A DNA stretch of 64,000 nt, from NCBI RefSeq assembly GCF_000002425.4, contig NC_037275.1, positions 2,498,954 through 2,562,953 of the forward strand. Direction: 5' to 3'. Shown one piece after another: positions 28,601 through 39,773 of the stretch (positions within the stretch are counted from its first letter, which is position 1; every line of letters starts with the position of its first letter). The notes beneath the pieces were generated by a model. It was given only the letters and a program-made list of their open reading frames with translations. It was not told the DNA's origin and did not search any database. A program made the position numbers and the translations under genes. The DNA comes from Physcomitrium patens (taxonomy: Eukaryota; Streptophyta; Bryopsida; Funariales; Funariaceae).

Positions 28601-30475
28601 ACAGCTTTTGGAGTTTTGCAAGTTTGATAAAGTGACTACCTATCCCTGGTCCGACTCTGGTGTGAGGTCTTGAACAGTTCCGACAGGAGCCTAGAAATCA
28701 ATTTGTGGCTAACGCTGGGTTTGTATCTTCAACACAGGAACGTTGCACATTGATAACTACACAACATAATACCTCTTCATTCGTGGAAGAAGTGTACGAA
28801 CGTATCAAGGAGACGCTGAATGAATATGAAGTCATTCTTCACCGGTGGCCGGAGTATACCTTACCCTTGGAACATGTAAGTTGTGTCCATCAATGTCAAC
28901 ATATCCTCTCATTGTAGACGAATTCATACGTTAGTATGTGACGCGTTTTCCTCTGCAGCTTTGGTGTCCGGCACATCAGATTTAATGATATGTATTGTCA
29001 GTACCGTAAGTTGGATGTGTGAACTGGGCTTTGTATCCTCTGACATGTTCTGAGTTTTCTCTGCATTCGTGAGATGTCAGGCGATGGCAGACGTCGAGAG
29101 GGCAGTTTTTGCCACTTTGGAGAAGCAAAACGCTGACGTGCTTGCGCCTCTAAAGGATTTCCTTGTGCCCAAAAAATTTGGTCTGCAGTACATGCAGAAG
29201 CTCACTCGGCGCCAGAAACCTGTAATATATAATGCACCGGTCCAGGTACACCATTGCCCGTCTATTGCTCTTTACCATTTGGCATAGCTAGAGATGTCGG
29301 ATTGACATCCTACGTCTCCTTTGGCTGAATATGTATTAACTTATCAAATGGGGCATTTGTCACAGTTAGGGGTGATGGTGAATAGTATCAAGCGATTGTT
29401 GGACACGCTGCGTCCAAAGATTGAGACTCAATTGAAGACTTGGGCTGCCTATTTGCCCGAAGGTGCTGTGCAAGGTGGAGCTGTGGTTGGGGAGCGGCAT
29501 AACGAAGTTACTATCGAGCTGCGTGCTAAATACAAGAACTACTTACACGCACTTGTAGAAAAACTAGCAGAAAATGTGAGTAGCCATAATAATCTGATGT
29601 CATTCAATCGAGTTCAATTCACAGTCTGGCCAACTTGCACCTCCACCGTGTATATTTACTATTATGTACTTGTTGGATACAGGCACGTCTGCAGAATTCT
29701 ACTAAATTGAAGAGGATACTTCAAGGCACCAGAGGAGCGGGGGGTGCATCGGATATCCGTGAACGTATGCAACCACTGACAGCTCAATTAGAAGAAACAA
29801 TCTCACATCTACATGACGTGTTCACGCCACGTGTCTTTGTTGCTGTGTGCCGAGGATATTGGGACAGAACGGCGCGAGTACGTGTTTTTTCCAGCTATGA
29901 ACTATTTGTAGTGAATACTCTCGGTCAGATGATTGTGCATGGAAAGTGCAATGCATTTGTTAACTGCGAAAAAAACTAGTGCTCAATTTCTTGCTCTCAT
30001 TTCTGTTAGTCCCTTTTCCTTAAATTTATGGTTTGTGTACTCACTAAACTGGTATCTTCAAATTTTGCTAGCTCGTTCGTCATGGTAGCTGTGGGTTACG
30101 TATATGACAATTATACGAACCCTAACACGTAAATATTTTCCTTCAGGATGTACTCCAGTTTCTAGAGAGCAAGAAAGCAAACAAGCTTTGGTATAAAAGC
30201 ACGACGATTGCCCTTGGGGTAAGTTCTTTGCGCCCCTCCAATTGTCAATGAATGGAACTGGATCCCTCGTTTGGGTGTATATCCCTGTTCGTAATCGGCT
30301 AAGTGGCTATCACTGTACTTATTTGCAGATTTTAGATGATATCTTTGCCGCACAAATGCAAAGACTACAAGGGCGTGCACTGGAAGATAAAGACTTTGAG
30401 CCCCCTCGATCTGTAGCCGAAGCCCGATCCATGCTCTCTCGAGATACCCGAACTGGGGCTGACTCATTTTACTGA
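22649..30475 (+). CDS. C2 and Munc13-like (MHD/MUN, DUF810-related) plant protein
   Basis: Large cytosolic protein, probably for vesicle tethering or exocytosis. Start MFTDGLDTGALQWVRK. Exons, all GT-AG: 22649-22696, 22789-22798 (10 nt), 22902-22924, 22996-23850, 24021-24125, 24426-24640, 24682-24703, 24803-24903, 25145-25279, 25447-25565, 25777-25947, 26081-26168, 26276-26381, 26528-26638, 26778-26941, 27094-27211, 27397-27621, 27846-28033, 28188-28355, 28529-28661, 28738-28875, 29081-29245, 29366-29575, 29683-29877, 30147-30218, 30329-30475. The sum is 4032 nt, 1343 residues, frame kept throughout. Layout: serine-rich disordered N-terminus (about 28-460), helical AYDACVRLCLRAW segment, C2-like domain (about 535-700, GRLHIPIATI, VRWYGIYDNG), then MHD/MUN-type helices (about 705-1320, with FVEEVYERIKETLNEYEVIL and FTPRVFVAVCRGYWDR). 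It ends TGADSFY. Exons 6-8 are least certain. The family call rests on remembered motifs, not a search. Confidence 0.8.
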
Positions 30476-31139
30476 CCTATGTGCAGATGTGTAAAGATTC
30501 AAATGGACTTCTAGCCACTTAGTAATCAGATGTTTCTTTAGGCCTGTCACAGATGAAGTATAGCGTTACACAGGTAGTGGAAGGGATTCTGAACTACGAG
30601 GGAGGAACCAGGGAAGCAATGATTGTAACCTTCTAGCCAAACGACACGAGGAGAGTACGAAGAAGGCTTAGGTAATGCAACACCACTGAGGATGATGAGC
30701 TTAGAACAAACCGGCAATCTTTCCAGTCCCTGTAAAGTGTACAACAGCTCCAGGAACATTGTACTCGTACGCCCTCTCCACATTGGAAGGACGAACACTT
30801 AGCAAACCATTTTTACATCGCGTCTCACTGAACTCATCCCCAAGGACTTGATCGGATGTTGGCAGTACTTAAAACATATCTTCACTAAAAGATTATGAAA
30901 AAGAAGAAGAAGATACGTTTGCAGTCTAAAATAGTTTACACTTGGATATTTGATTGTTGGAATACTTAGGAAATTAACAAAAAACTTTCTAGAATTTATT
31001 CAATATATTTTAGAACACTCTCAGTAAAGTCAAATTGGTTGCACGCACTCAATCGAATCAGATCAATCAAAGTTTGAAGCATTAAGGTGCAAAAAGAAAG
31101 GCTTCTTGTTCAAATTTGTGAGTGCTGGTCCAGAGCTTG
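30476..31139. other. 3' flank of the Munc13-like gene
   Basis: Likely 3' UTR and flank. Minus-strand ORF 30547-30798 (83 codons) has no recognised feature. A purine run (GAAAAAGAAGAAGAAG) lies near 30900. Confidence 0.4.
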
Positions 31140-31440
31140 TGAAAACTAGCTAAATACCCGGGCGGCCGAACGTAAACGGAATGAAGATGCTCCCGACGAG
31201 CATGTTCGTCCGTTCAAACGGGATTCGTCGGAGATGAGGAGACAGTGGAGCGCCGTCGCGTGCTCTGCGGAGCAAGGGGCGGCGCCGGAGGTTCGTCGGC
31301 GCCGCAGACGGGCTCAATCCCTCCAGCCTAGTCTTGCGCGGACCACCGTTTCCTTACTCCTAGATTCTCGGACCAGCTCTCTGGTATCGCCGATGCATGG
31401 GCTCTAATCCAACCACGCCATCCTTTCACGTGGATGTCAC
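31140..31440. other. Short GC/CpG-rich island without a gene
   Basis: Around 300 bases that are far richer in CG dinucleotides than anything nearby (for example GGGCGGCGCCGGAGG near 31270). No ORF, rRNA or tRNA identity was recognised. It could be an unmethylated promoter island for the minus- or plus-strand sequence that the copia element interrupts at 31657. Confidence 0.4.
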
Positions 31441-31443
31441 AAT

Positions 31444-31656
31444 CTAGACTTCGAGCGTTACACCTCGGGTTGCGACAACGGTGGTTGCACTGGGATGAAT
31501 CATCTCAGTGAAAACTGCAGTAACTACGGGTGTTAGATCGTCAGGCTCTTTCGCCCCTTGCGCTTGAGACAGAAGTCTGATTCCAAGTTGCGGTGTGTTC
31601 ATCCCGTAGTTGCTAGGACTGGTGGAACTGTCAACGTTGGATGCTGCTACGTGCTT
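31444..31656 (-). other. Open segment broken by the copia insertion (continues at 45739)
   Basis: Minus-strand reading (ASNVDSSTSPSNYG... to VATRGVTLEV stop) stays open up to the copia LTR. On the other side of the element the pre-insertion continuation (45739-46038) contains a second open minus segment starting MLQKVGTINEIGHV. The two are in different frames and would need an intron. Composition is protein-like but I recognise no family. Possibly a gene interrupted by the transposon, possibly chance. Confidence 0.25.
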
Positions 31657-31875
31657 TGTTGGATGAGACATCCATGATATTCTTCATACATCCATCCAGG
31701 GATCTTCGGCGAGCCTATATGTTGAGTTCCAGCATGTCATAGTTGTTTAGTTCGTAGAAAGGTCAATAGAGAGTGATCATCTTTCAGTCACTAGAGAATT
31801 GTTTCTGGACTCTGCTTCTTGAATAAAGATACATCTCATGAAAGACTGTGTGCATAAGTCCTTTATTTCCTTTTA
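31657..31875 (+). repeat. Copia 5' LTR (219 bp)
   Basis: Begins TGTTGGATGAGACATCC and ends TTTCCTTTTA. It differs from the right LTR by one base (A versus G in TGTGCATAAG) and one T in a T-run. The 3' end is TA rather than the usual CA, which is odd but fixed by the target duplication. Confidence 0.9.
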
Positions 31876-32064
31876 GGTTATGGGCCCACAATCGCATGTA
31901 CACTATGCAATATTTTGAGTTACAACATGTTACTCTTCTGTCAATAATCTTTGACAACTTAGTCTTCTGAATCTTCTTTTTCAGTGTTATAACTCTGTTA
32001 CTAGTTTTTTAAGAACCGCAAGAACATTCAAACGTCAGTCTCCCGCAGTCTGTATCACATTATT

Positions 32065-33060
32065 ATGTCCATCATGGATAAGCAAGACAAATTCGCAATT
32101 AATTTTTTTGATGGTCATCAGTTTTCATTAAGGAAATATCACATGGAGATAGTTTTCGAAGCAAAGAAAGTATTGCACGTTGTCCATGGCCTTGCGAAGC
32201 GCCCTGTACCATCTTCAACTCATACTTCTGCTGATGAGGATCTAGCTATCAAAACTTGGGATGAAAAGAATGCAAACGCAAGAATATTTATTAGTAAATC
32301 GATTACACAAAAGATTCTCAGGAAACTTACAACATGTTCTACTACAGCAACGATGTGGCAAAAAATTGTGTTCATTACATCTTAAGAAAACGCCAGAAAG
32401 TATTTTCATACTTTAGGGTAAGTTTTTCAATTACAGTATGCAAATAACAGATGATATATCAACACACATTCAGAATATTACCGATATGACTACGATTCTT
32501 GCAGATCTTGGTCATACTGTCATCTTGGTCATAGTGTGCCTCAAAAAATAATTATATCTAAAATTCTTCATAGTCTTCCTTCAAGTTACAATAGTATTAT
32601 TGCCGCATGGTCTAACGTCTCAGACAAAGAACAAACTGTTGATTGCTTGAGGAGAGGCTTATTCGTCATGAAAGCCTATTCTAAGGTGACTTAGAAGCCA
32701 ATCATGCTTTCTTCATCAGATCTAATATATTATCTATATGTCCTTTCAAAAGGATATTACCTACATCAGCGATCTTAAGTCACAAACCAAATGCTATAAC
32801 TGCATCATGACCAAAAAAAACTCTAGCAAAGACTTAAGAAGTGAGACAGTGGCATGAGCGATGCTAATCCTGCTGAAAGCCTCAATAGCTTCAACATCTA
32901 ATGAAGACTCCAAATCTAATTCAAACAATGACTTTGCTTTTATCGTCACTACTTATCAAGTCATGCTTATATTGCTAAAAAATCTATTGACATTTGGTAT
33001 GCCAATAGTGGTGCAAGTGAGCATATGATTGATTGGACAAAATGGTTTGATTCCATTTAA
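32065..33060 (+). pseudogene. Copia gag and protease, decayed
   Basis: An open gag start of 106 codons (32065-32385) shows the UBN2-type pattern (KYHMEIVFEAKK...VVHGLAKRP...TWDEKNANARIFI). The gag frame then acquires stops and a shift near 32385. The protease reads WYANSGASEHMIDW at about 32994-33035, with N in place of the catalytic D before SGA. It is closer to coding than the older remnants but not functional. Confidence 0.75.
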
Positions 33061-34640
33061 GAAATTCTTGAAGGCTACATACTATCCACTTTGTTGATAA
33101 TACAAAGCTATGGATATACAATAAAGGAAATATTAAAATATTATGTGTCATTGATGGACAACAATACGAGGGCATCATTTGAAATATTTTATACGTTTTT
33201 AAATTTAAAAAGAACCTCTTTTTTATTGGCCTTATTTCAAAAAGACATTTATTTTTTATTTTTTATCTTTTTTTTATAATATTTCTAAGTCAATGTGAAA
33301 TTTGAACAAAGATAAACAAGAAAGTTCTTGAAGGAATTCAATCTAACAAAATTTATCAATTCTTTATACAAATCATATCTTTGCACCATTTAAATCAAGA
33401 TTTGAAATTCTTACTACCAATTGGCGATGTACTCCTAATATCAACAAATATTTCATTTGTGAATTCACACTCTCTCTCCCTACATCAAGTTCATATTTTG
33501 ATATGCAACATTAGCACAAAAAAATGGGCCATATTAATGTACCTACCATTCATTATATGAGTTGACATTGTAGTCTTCAAGATTTTAAACTTAAATTTCA
33601 TCAATTGTTATTACATCCTAATGAGGGGTGCATAAAGACAAATAACAAAAAAGCATCTATAAACATGATCTACACAAAATCTGCAGTATATACCTTAAAC
33701 AACCTATTCATGGCAATGTATTAGACAAGAAAGCTATTACATCTTCTTTAAATGGATCTTTCTATTGTATATTGTACAAAGACAACACACCCACATATTG
33801 CTTTATGTATTTTACTACACAAAAATTAGAAACTCTTCTTTTCTATAAACAAGTTGTTTAACTTATTATACATGATATTGATTACATTGTATAAGCTTTA
33901 TACATAGACAAAAGGTATAAGTTTTGTAATGTCCTTGAATGAGAATCATATTATTTGACAAACTAATATTGCATATACATCACAATAAAATAAGTACATG
34001 AAAAGAGATAATTGAACTATTTTCAAAATGGCATAATGCCTATTATTTGCAAGAGAACTTCCAACAAAACTATAGGTAGAAGCACTACATACTACAGTTT
34101 ATTTTCTTAATTATATGGTTAATAAGCAACTCAATAATTGAACATCGTATGAAATAAGATTTGGTAGTAAATCTTTTCTACAATACTATAAGGTTTTTTG
34201 AGCTTTATTGTAGATTTTTATTAATAAAAAAAATTGTACAAAGATGGATCCCAAAAAGTACCAGAGATAACTTTGTAGGATATTCCACCACAAGTCGTGT
34301 ATAAAAATTTTAGAATCCTTCTACTAACAAGATTTATAGAAAGCTTTGATTTCAAGATTAATGAAGTTTGAAGAAAATATATTGAATATTTCTCTCATGA
34401 ACTCACTCACAATAATTATGTTTATAGTCCAATCAACAACAACTATACATGACAAGGAATTCATTGCCATCTTAATCTTCTAGAGACCATACCAATATCT
34501 ACCTCAAACATACAACACTTTATTTCAATAGTATGAGCCATGCCACATCAAATTAATTTTATATTAAATCCAAAAGTGGGAGCAACTTCTCACAATAAAT
34601 AATGGAAGCTTGATCATGGCAAAAAAACTCACAATTCACT
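33061..34640 (+). pseudogene. Decayed copia integrase region
   Basis: Expected position of GAG-pre-integrase and integrase between the protease and the RT at 35220. Only scattered similarity remains. A (TA)n tract follows at about 34651-34685. No usable ORF. Confidence 0.45.
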
Positions 34641-34647
34641 TCTCTAC

Positions 34648-34650
<3 letters not shown>

Positions 34651-34685
<35 letters not shown>
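34651..34685. repeat. (TA)n microsatellite
   Basis: Uninterrupted TA dinucleotide run inside the copia interior. Confidence 0.95.
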
Positions 34686-34687
<2 letters not shown>

Positions 34688-35199
34688 ATAGCCAATTCAT
34701 AAAACAATAGAAGTCTAATAAAAAAATAACAACCGCATCAAACATCAAAACAACAACTAATAGAATTCCTAATAACTTAAGATATACCTCTAATCCATTT
34801 TCCACTAACGCATTCACTTGCCCAATCTTCTCTAGAGCCACTGCAACTATAAATCATAATATTGAACTCCATTTTTTGGACATTAGTAATAGACTCTACC
34901 TAAAAATCAAATCTATATATCATCTATTACTTACTGTGTCTCTTATTTCTACTATTCTTACTTCATTGACATCTTTTGAGGTGATGAATTCACCTCCTAT
35001 TATATTATTAGCCATCTATACTATTTTTTATATAAAAAACACAAATTTTTGAAGAAACAACAATATTTTAAGATTATGTTTTATAGGAGGCAGCTATGGA
35101 TTGAGAATACAATTTCTTCCTTAAAAACCAAACTTAGAAATTGATATCAATACCTGCCAATAAAATATTCATATGTAATAACAGCTTTATAAAATCAAA

Positions 35200-35404
35200 T
35201 ACATACTAATTAACAATATTAACAAATATAAGGCACAACTAATTGCTAAAGGCTTCACGTAAAAATTTGACATCAATTTCAATGAGACATATTTTCTTAT
35301 TATTTGATATGATTCTATTTGAGTTATATTTGTCAATATTGTTACCAAAAGAATGCATCTTCAATAGTTTGACACTGGCGTAACCTTCTTCATTAGTGAC
35401 TTAA
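35200..35404 (+). pseudogene. Copia reverse transcriptase, 5' fragment
   Basis: Reads KAQLIAKGFT, stop, KFDINFNETY, then stop, YDSIWVIFVNIVTKRMHLQ, stop, FDTGV. The stops fall where the family has Q, R and Q, meaning CAA, CGA and CAG became TAA, TGA and TAG. It is cut by the gypsy insertion at 35405 and continues at 44297. Confidence 0.8.
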
Positions 35405-35902
35405 TATCAAAGACATAAAACTCAAAAAAAGATATCATCAATATATTCTTATTTCACTCAAAAGAATTAGATAAACACTCAAAGATGGTATGAAATTAAA
35501 CTAGAATAGCTATTACTAAAAACAAGAAGACTAGAAAGTCTTGAAACAAGATTAAGAACTAAAAAGACATTGACAAGAGTGAAGAAGGCTTCACTCTTGC
35601 CTCCATATATATTTTTAATTAGGAATTATGTAGTGGTATCCTATAGGACCTCCAAAATATATTGATTTTGCAAGATATGTATCTTAACTTGCAAGGCAAG
35701 CTTTTTATATATGTGCCATACAATTAGTTTGTTTTGCAAGCTACTAACACGTGATTAACTTGTTGATCAAGTTTCTAACCTATCAAGTAAGTATAAATAC
35801 ATAGAAAGTCAAAGTAATGTCTATAAAGCTTTCAAGAAGCTTTTCTAGAAAATATTATAAAATAAATATATTTTTATTTACTTCTATTTAATCATACAAA
35901 TA

Positions 35903-35954
<52 letters not shown>

Positions 35955-35958
35955 AACA
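35405..35958 (-). repeat. Gypsy II 3' LTR (554 bp)
   Basis: Starts TATCAAAGACATAAAACTC and ends TTGTAACA, with the terminal TG lost to decay. It contains an expanded (TA)n tract near 35908-35950. The hairpin next to the TATA box is preserved (35574-35599). Confidence 0.85.
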
Positions 35959-36810
35959 TTATTTTTCTTTTTAGAGACAAATTTCACAAAAAGCAGTCAT
36001 CATATGTCAAAAAAATCTAAGATTTGATGTATTATATTTGCTACATACTCTAATCTTTGTCTTTTTAAAAGTTGGTTGATAGGCCTTCTCAATCATTAAT
36101 AGTATTTCATACCAGGGTAAGAAGACCACCTTGTTATTTAATCATTGTTGAGGCCTTCGTAACTTCTTTCAAATAAAATATTTAAAACACTGTCAAGAGT
36201 CATTTTGACGTCTAATAAAATCATCAAATATTGGAAGTTTCTTTTAAGGTCATAATATCAAACACGTTGTATGTTGCCATCTATTCAAAAAAAGACATGT
36301 TATTTTTGAAGATCTTTATTTCAATTATGTCAACTAAAATATTGTGACAATCATAATGTTTTATATGGTAAGTTAGTTAGTAATAGTTCTTTAGTTGAAT
36401 TTGTTGGTTGCTGGTTTTCTATTTCTTTAACATCACAAATGCACAAAAGTACCAAATAAGAGTAGAAGATAGAATGCTAAATTTTTTAGATATATATTTT
36501 TTTATAGCAAAGATTTATTATTCTTTATCTTCATTTTGATGGATGTTATTGATGAAAAACCTCAATCTTTTTTGTTGCATTTACAAGATTCTATGCTAAC
36601 TCCTATGTATATTTACTAATATCATATCCATACCAATAAATAAGATATTCTAATCTATTTTGGTGCTACCTTAAATCTAAGATTTGTTCCAGCACAAACT
36701 CTTGATTATTATCTACTTCTATAGAAAGAAGTAGTATTTTTTTTCTTCTCGAGATATTCATTATCTTATATGGCTCAAGAAAAAATACATGGAATTTGAG
36801 ATAGATCTTT

Positions 36811-37358
36811 TGTTAAGAACAAGAACTTCATGAAAGTAAATAAATAAGTAAGACTCTCTTAAAGAATATAAAAAAATAAAAAAATAAAAATATGTAAATT
36901 AAAAAGAAAATTGAAATGGCTATTGCCAAAAGACAAGAAAACTTGAGACTCTTAAAATCAGATTAGAAACAAGAAAGGAGATGACAAGATTGAAGAAGAC
37001 TTCACTCTTACTTTTATATATACTATCAACCTAGGATCTATGTGATGATGTTCTATAGGACCTCCAAAAACGTGATAATTTTGCATGACATGTATCTTAA
37101 GTTGCAAGGCAAGTTTTTTATATGGGTGCCACATAGTTAACTTATTCCACAAGCTACTAATACATGTGGCACGTGATTAGCTTGTTGACCATGTTTCTAA
37201 TCTATCAATCAATTATAAACACATATAAAGTCAAAACAACATCAAAGAAGCTTCTACAAAGCTTTTTTAAAAGTTATTATGAAATTAATCTACTTTTATA
37301 TGCTTCTATCTATTCATATTACCTAAATAACAATTATAGTAGATATATATCCATGACA
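36811..37358 (-). repeat. Gypsy III 3' LTR (548 bp)
   Basis: Starts TGTTAAGAACAAGAACTTC (intact relative TGTCAAGGACAAGAACTCG) and ends CCATGACA. It is followed by a polypurine tract on the minus strand, as in the intact element. Subfamily A. Confidence 0.9.
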
Positions 37359-39223
37359 TTACTCTCCCTTCAAAAGAAAAGTTTCACAAAGAGCAATGAT
37401 CATATGTTGAGGAAGTCTAAGATGCGACAAATTGTATTTATTATATGCTCTGATCTTTATTTTCTTCAAAGATAATTGATACGTCCTCTTAGCCATGATA
37501 ATGTTCTATTCTAAGGCAAGAAGATCACCCTATGATTTGATCATTATTCAAACCTTTGTAACTTCTTTCAAATAAAATATTTGTAATACCATTAGGAATT
37601 GTGACTACCTCCAATTAAGAGTCAATATCAAGAATCTCTTCTTAGATCGTGATACCAAATGCATTGTATCTTACCATTTATTTGACAAAAAACATGTCGT
37701 TCTTGAAGGTCTTCATCTATATTACGTCATCTTGAAAGTTGTGATAATTATAATATCTCATTCAGTAAATCAGCAAATGATGGCTCTTAAGTTGAATCAA
37801 CTGGCTGTTGATTTTTTAACTTTTTAATGCCACAATTATATAAAAAATACAAACAAGGATAGAAGATAGAATGCAATCTTTTTTAAATTGTGTTTCTTTT
37901 ATAACAAAGATTTGTTATCCTTCATCTTGATTTTGATGAATGTTGCTGATGAAAAGCTTTGATCATCTCTGCTGCATTTGTAAGATTTTTTATTGGCTCT
38001 CATGTACATTTGCTAATATTATATCCACATCAAAGAATAAGATATTCTAACCCATACTCCTCATTTTATAGTTGCATTGTTTTTTTGGATAATATTGAAT
38101 AATATGCTTAGGTTCTCCATAATACAAGCACAATCTTTTTTAAAGATGATGAGTCTTTTCTTGCTCAATAAGAGATTTGAAATGTACTGCATTAATTTAC
38201 ATATCTTCTACTTTCAAATATATGTGTTGAGAAGACATTGGCATTATCATTTAATTATAGTAGTATTGAAGTATACTTATGCAACTCTCATATCAAAATT
38301 CAACTAATCAATTGTCATACCTCATAGCAAAGTCAATTTCTTGACTCTATATTTGAGGATTAAATAAGTTGAGCATCAATTTTTTTACCTCATATTGTAA
38401 TCTATAAAGAAATTAGTTAAAAAGTGCACCATAATGCTACTTGATATCAGTTGCAAGTTGTCAAAACTATGAAGCATATAATGTTACTAATTAATTTTTT
38501 TATTACAAAATATAGATCTTATTGATTGCAATACAAATTACATCATGTTTTCCATACATGGATCGAAACTTTGCTAAAAAAGCCTCCAGATTATTCAATA
38601 CTGAATCTTATTATTTAAAAAAAGATGAAAACCATGATAATGTTGAACTTGAAAGAAGTGTATCAATGAATCTAACTTGTGATACTGGAGTTGGATAGTT
38701 TTGGACTTGAAATTCAATCACAAGTTATACTTGATTCATAAATCTTCAAAACTTAGATCTTATGCCATCAAACTTCTCAAGCATTGTAATCTTTGGTTCT
38801 CTAATACTGAAAGGATGTTCTACTATAGGAAAAGGGACATGATTTGGTGGAGATATTGGAGCAATTCCAATCATCTCTATATCTTTGTTCCTTGCCATTC
38901 TTGTTGCTTCTTGTGAAGGTAAATTGAGTTGATGCATCATAAGCATTAATTCCCTCAATTGCTCTTGCATTTGTGTCATTGCATTCTTTATTTTGAAAAG
39001 ATCTGCTATGATAATGTTTGAACAAGAAAAGATGTTTGATATTCGTAAAAAAAATAGAATAAAAGACTTAAAAATAAAGAAAAAAATATTAAAGATAATA
39101 TTAATTTAATAGAAGATAATCTGCAATTTCTAATATGCTTAATTTTTATGAAGAAAAAGGCATAATTCACTCTCAATTAAGAAAAGATAAAGCTTTGATA
39201 TTGTAAATACAATCTTGTCAATT

Positions 39224-39768
39224 TTTTAAAGACAAGAAGTTAATGAAAGTAAATAAACAAGTGAAACTCTTTCAAAAAATATGACAAAATAGAAATAGAA
39301 AAGAATGTATATTAAAAAGGAAGTTAATGGCTATTGCCAAAAGACAAGGAAACTAAATACTCTTGAAACTAGATTAGAAACAAGAAAGGAGTTGATAAGA
39401 ATGAAGAAGACTTCACTTTTACCTCTATATATACTATCTACCTATGATCTATATAGCAATGTTCTATAGGACATCTAAAAATGTGTTGATTTTGCATGAA
39501 ATGTTTCTTAACTTACAAGTAAGTTTTCTATATAAGTGCTATATAATTAGCTTGTTCTACAAGCTACTAATATATGTAGCATGTCGTTAACTTGTTGACG
39601 AAGATTCTAATCTATCAATTAATTACAAATACATTTAAAGTCAAAACAACATCTAGTAAGCTTCTAGAAAGCTTCTCTAAAAGTTATTATGAAATTAATC
39701 TACTTTTATCTACTTCTATTCATTTATATTATGTAGGTAAAAATTACAATAGATATATATCCAAGACA
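39224..39768 (-). repeat. Gypsy III 5' LTR (545 bp)
   Basis: Starts TTTTAAAGACAAG (decayed TGTCAAGGACAAG) and ends CCAAGACA. The flanking internal bases (39182-39223) match the primer-binding-site zone of the intact element. Confidence 0.85.
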
Positions 39769-39773
39769 TCTTC

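Larger units (their letters stand above)
36811..39768 (-). mobile_element. Gypsy element III, 2.96-kb pol-deleted copy nested in gypsy II
   Basis: LTRs 36811-37358 and 39224-39768. The target duplication is TCTTT/TCTTC (36806-36810 and 39769-39773). The internal part keeps the 3' untranslated zone and the end of pol (matching 56551 to about 57240), then jumps at about 38053 to the zinc-knuckle/gag zone (matching from about 60655). Protease, RT, RNase H and integrase are missing, a deletion of about 3.4 kb relative to the intact element. The gag is recognisable (38746-38979, RELMLMMHQLN, IREPKITMLEKFDGIRSKF) but decayed. Confidence 0.88.

Noticed and set aside
28000..29000. Independent short genes within the Munc13-like locus
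   Set aside because: All well-composed ORFs there join as GT-AG exons in consistent phase into one 1343-residue protein.
38701..38916. 71-codon plus-strand ORF
   Set aside because: Shadow of the gag of gypsy III on the minus strand.
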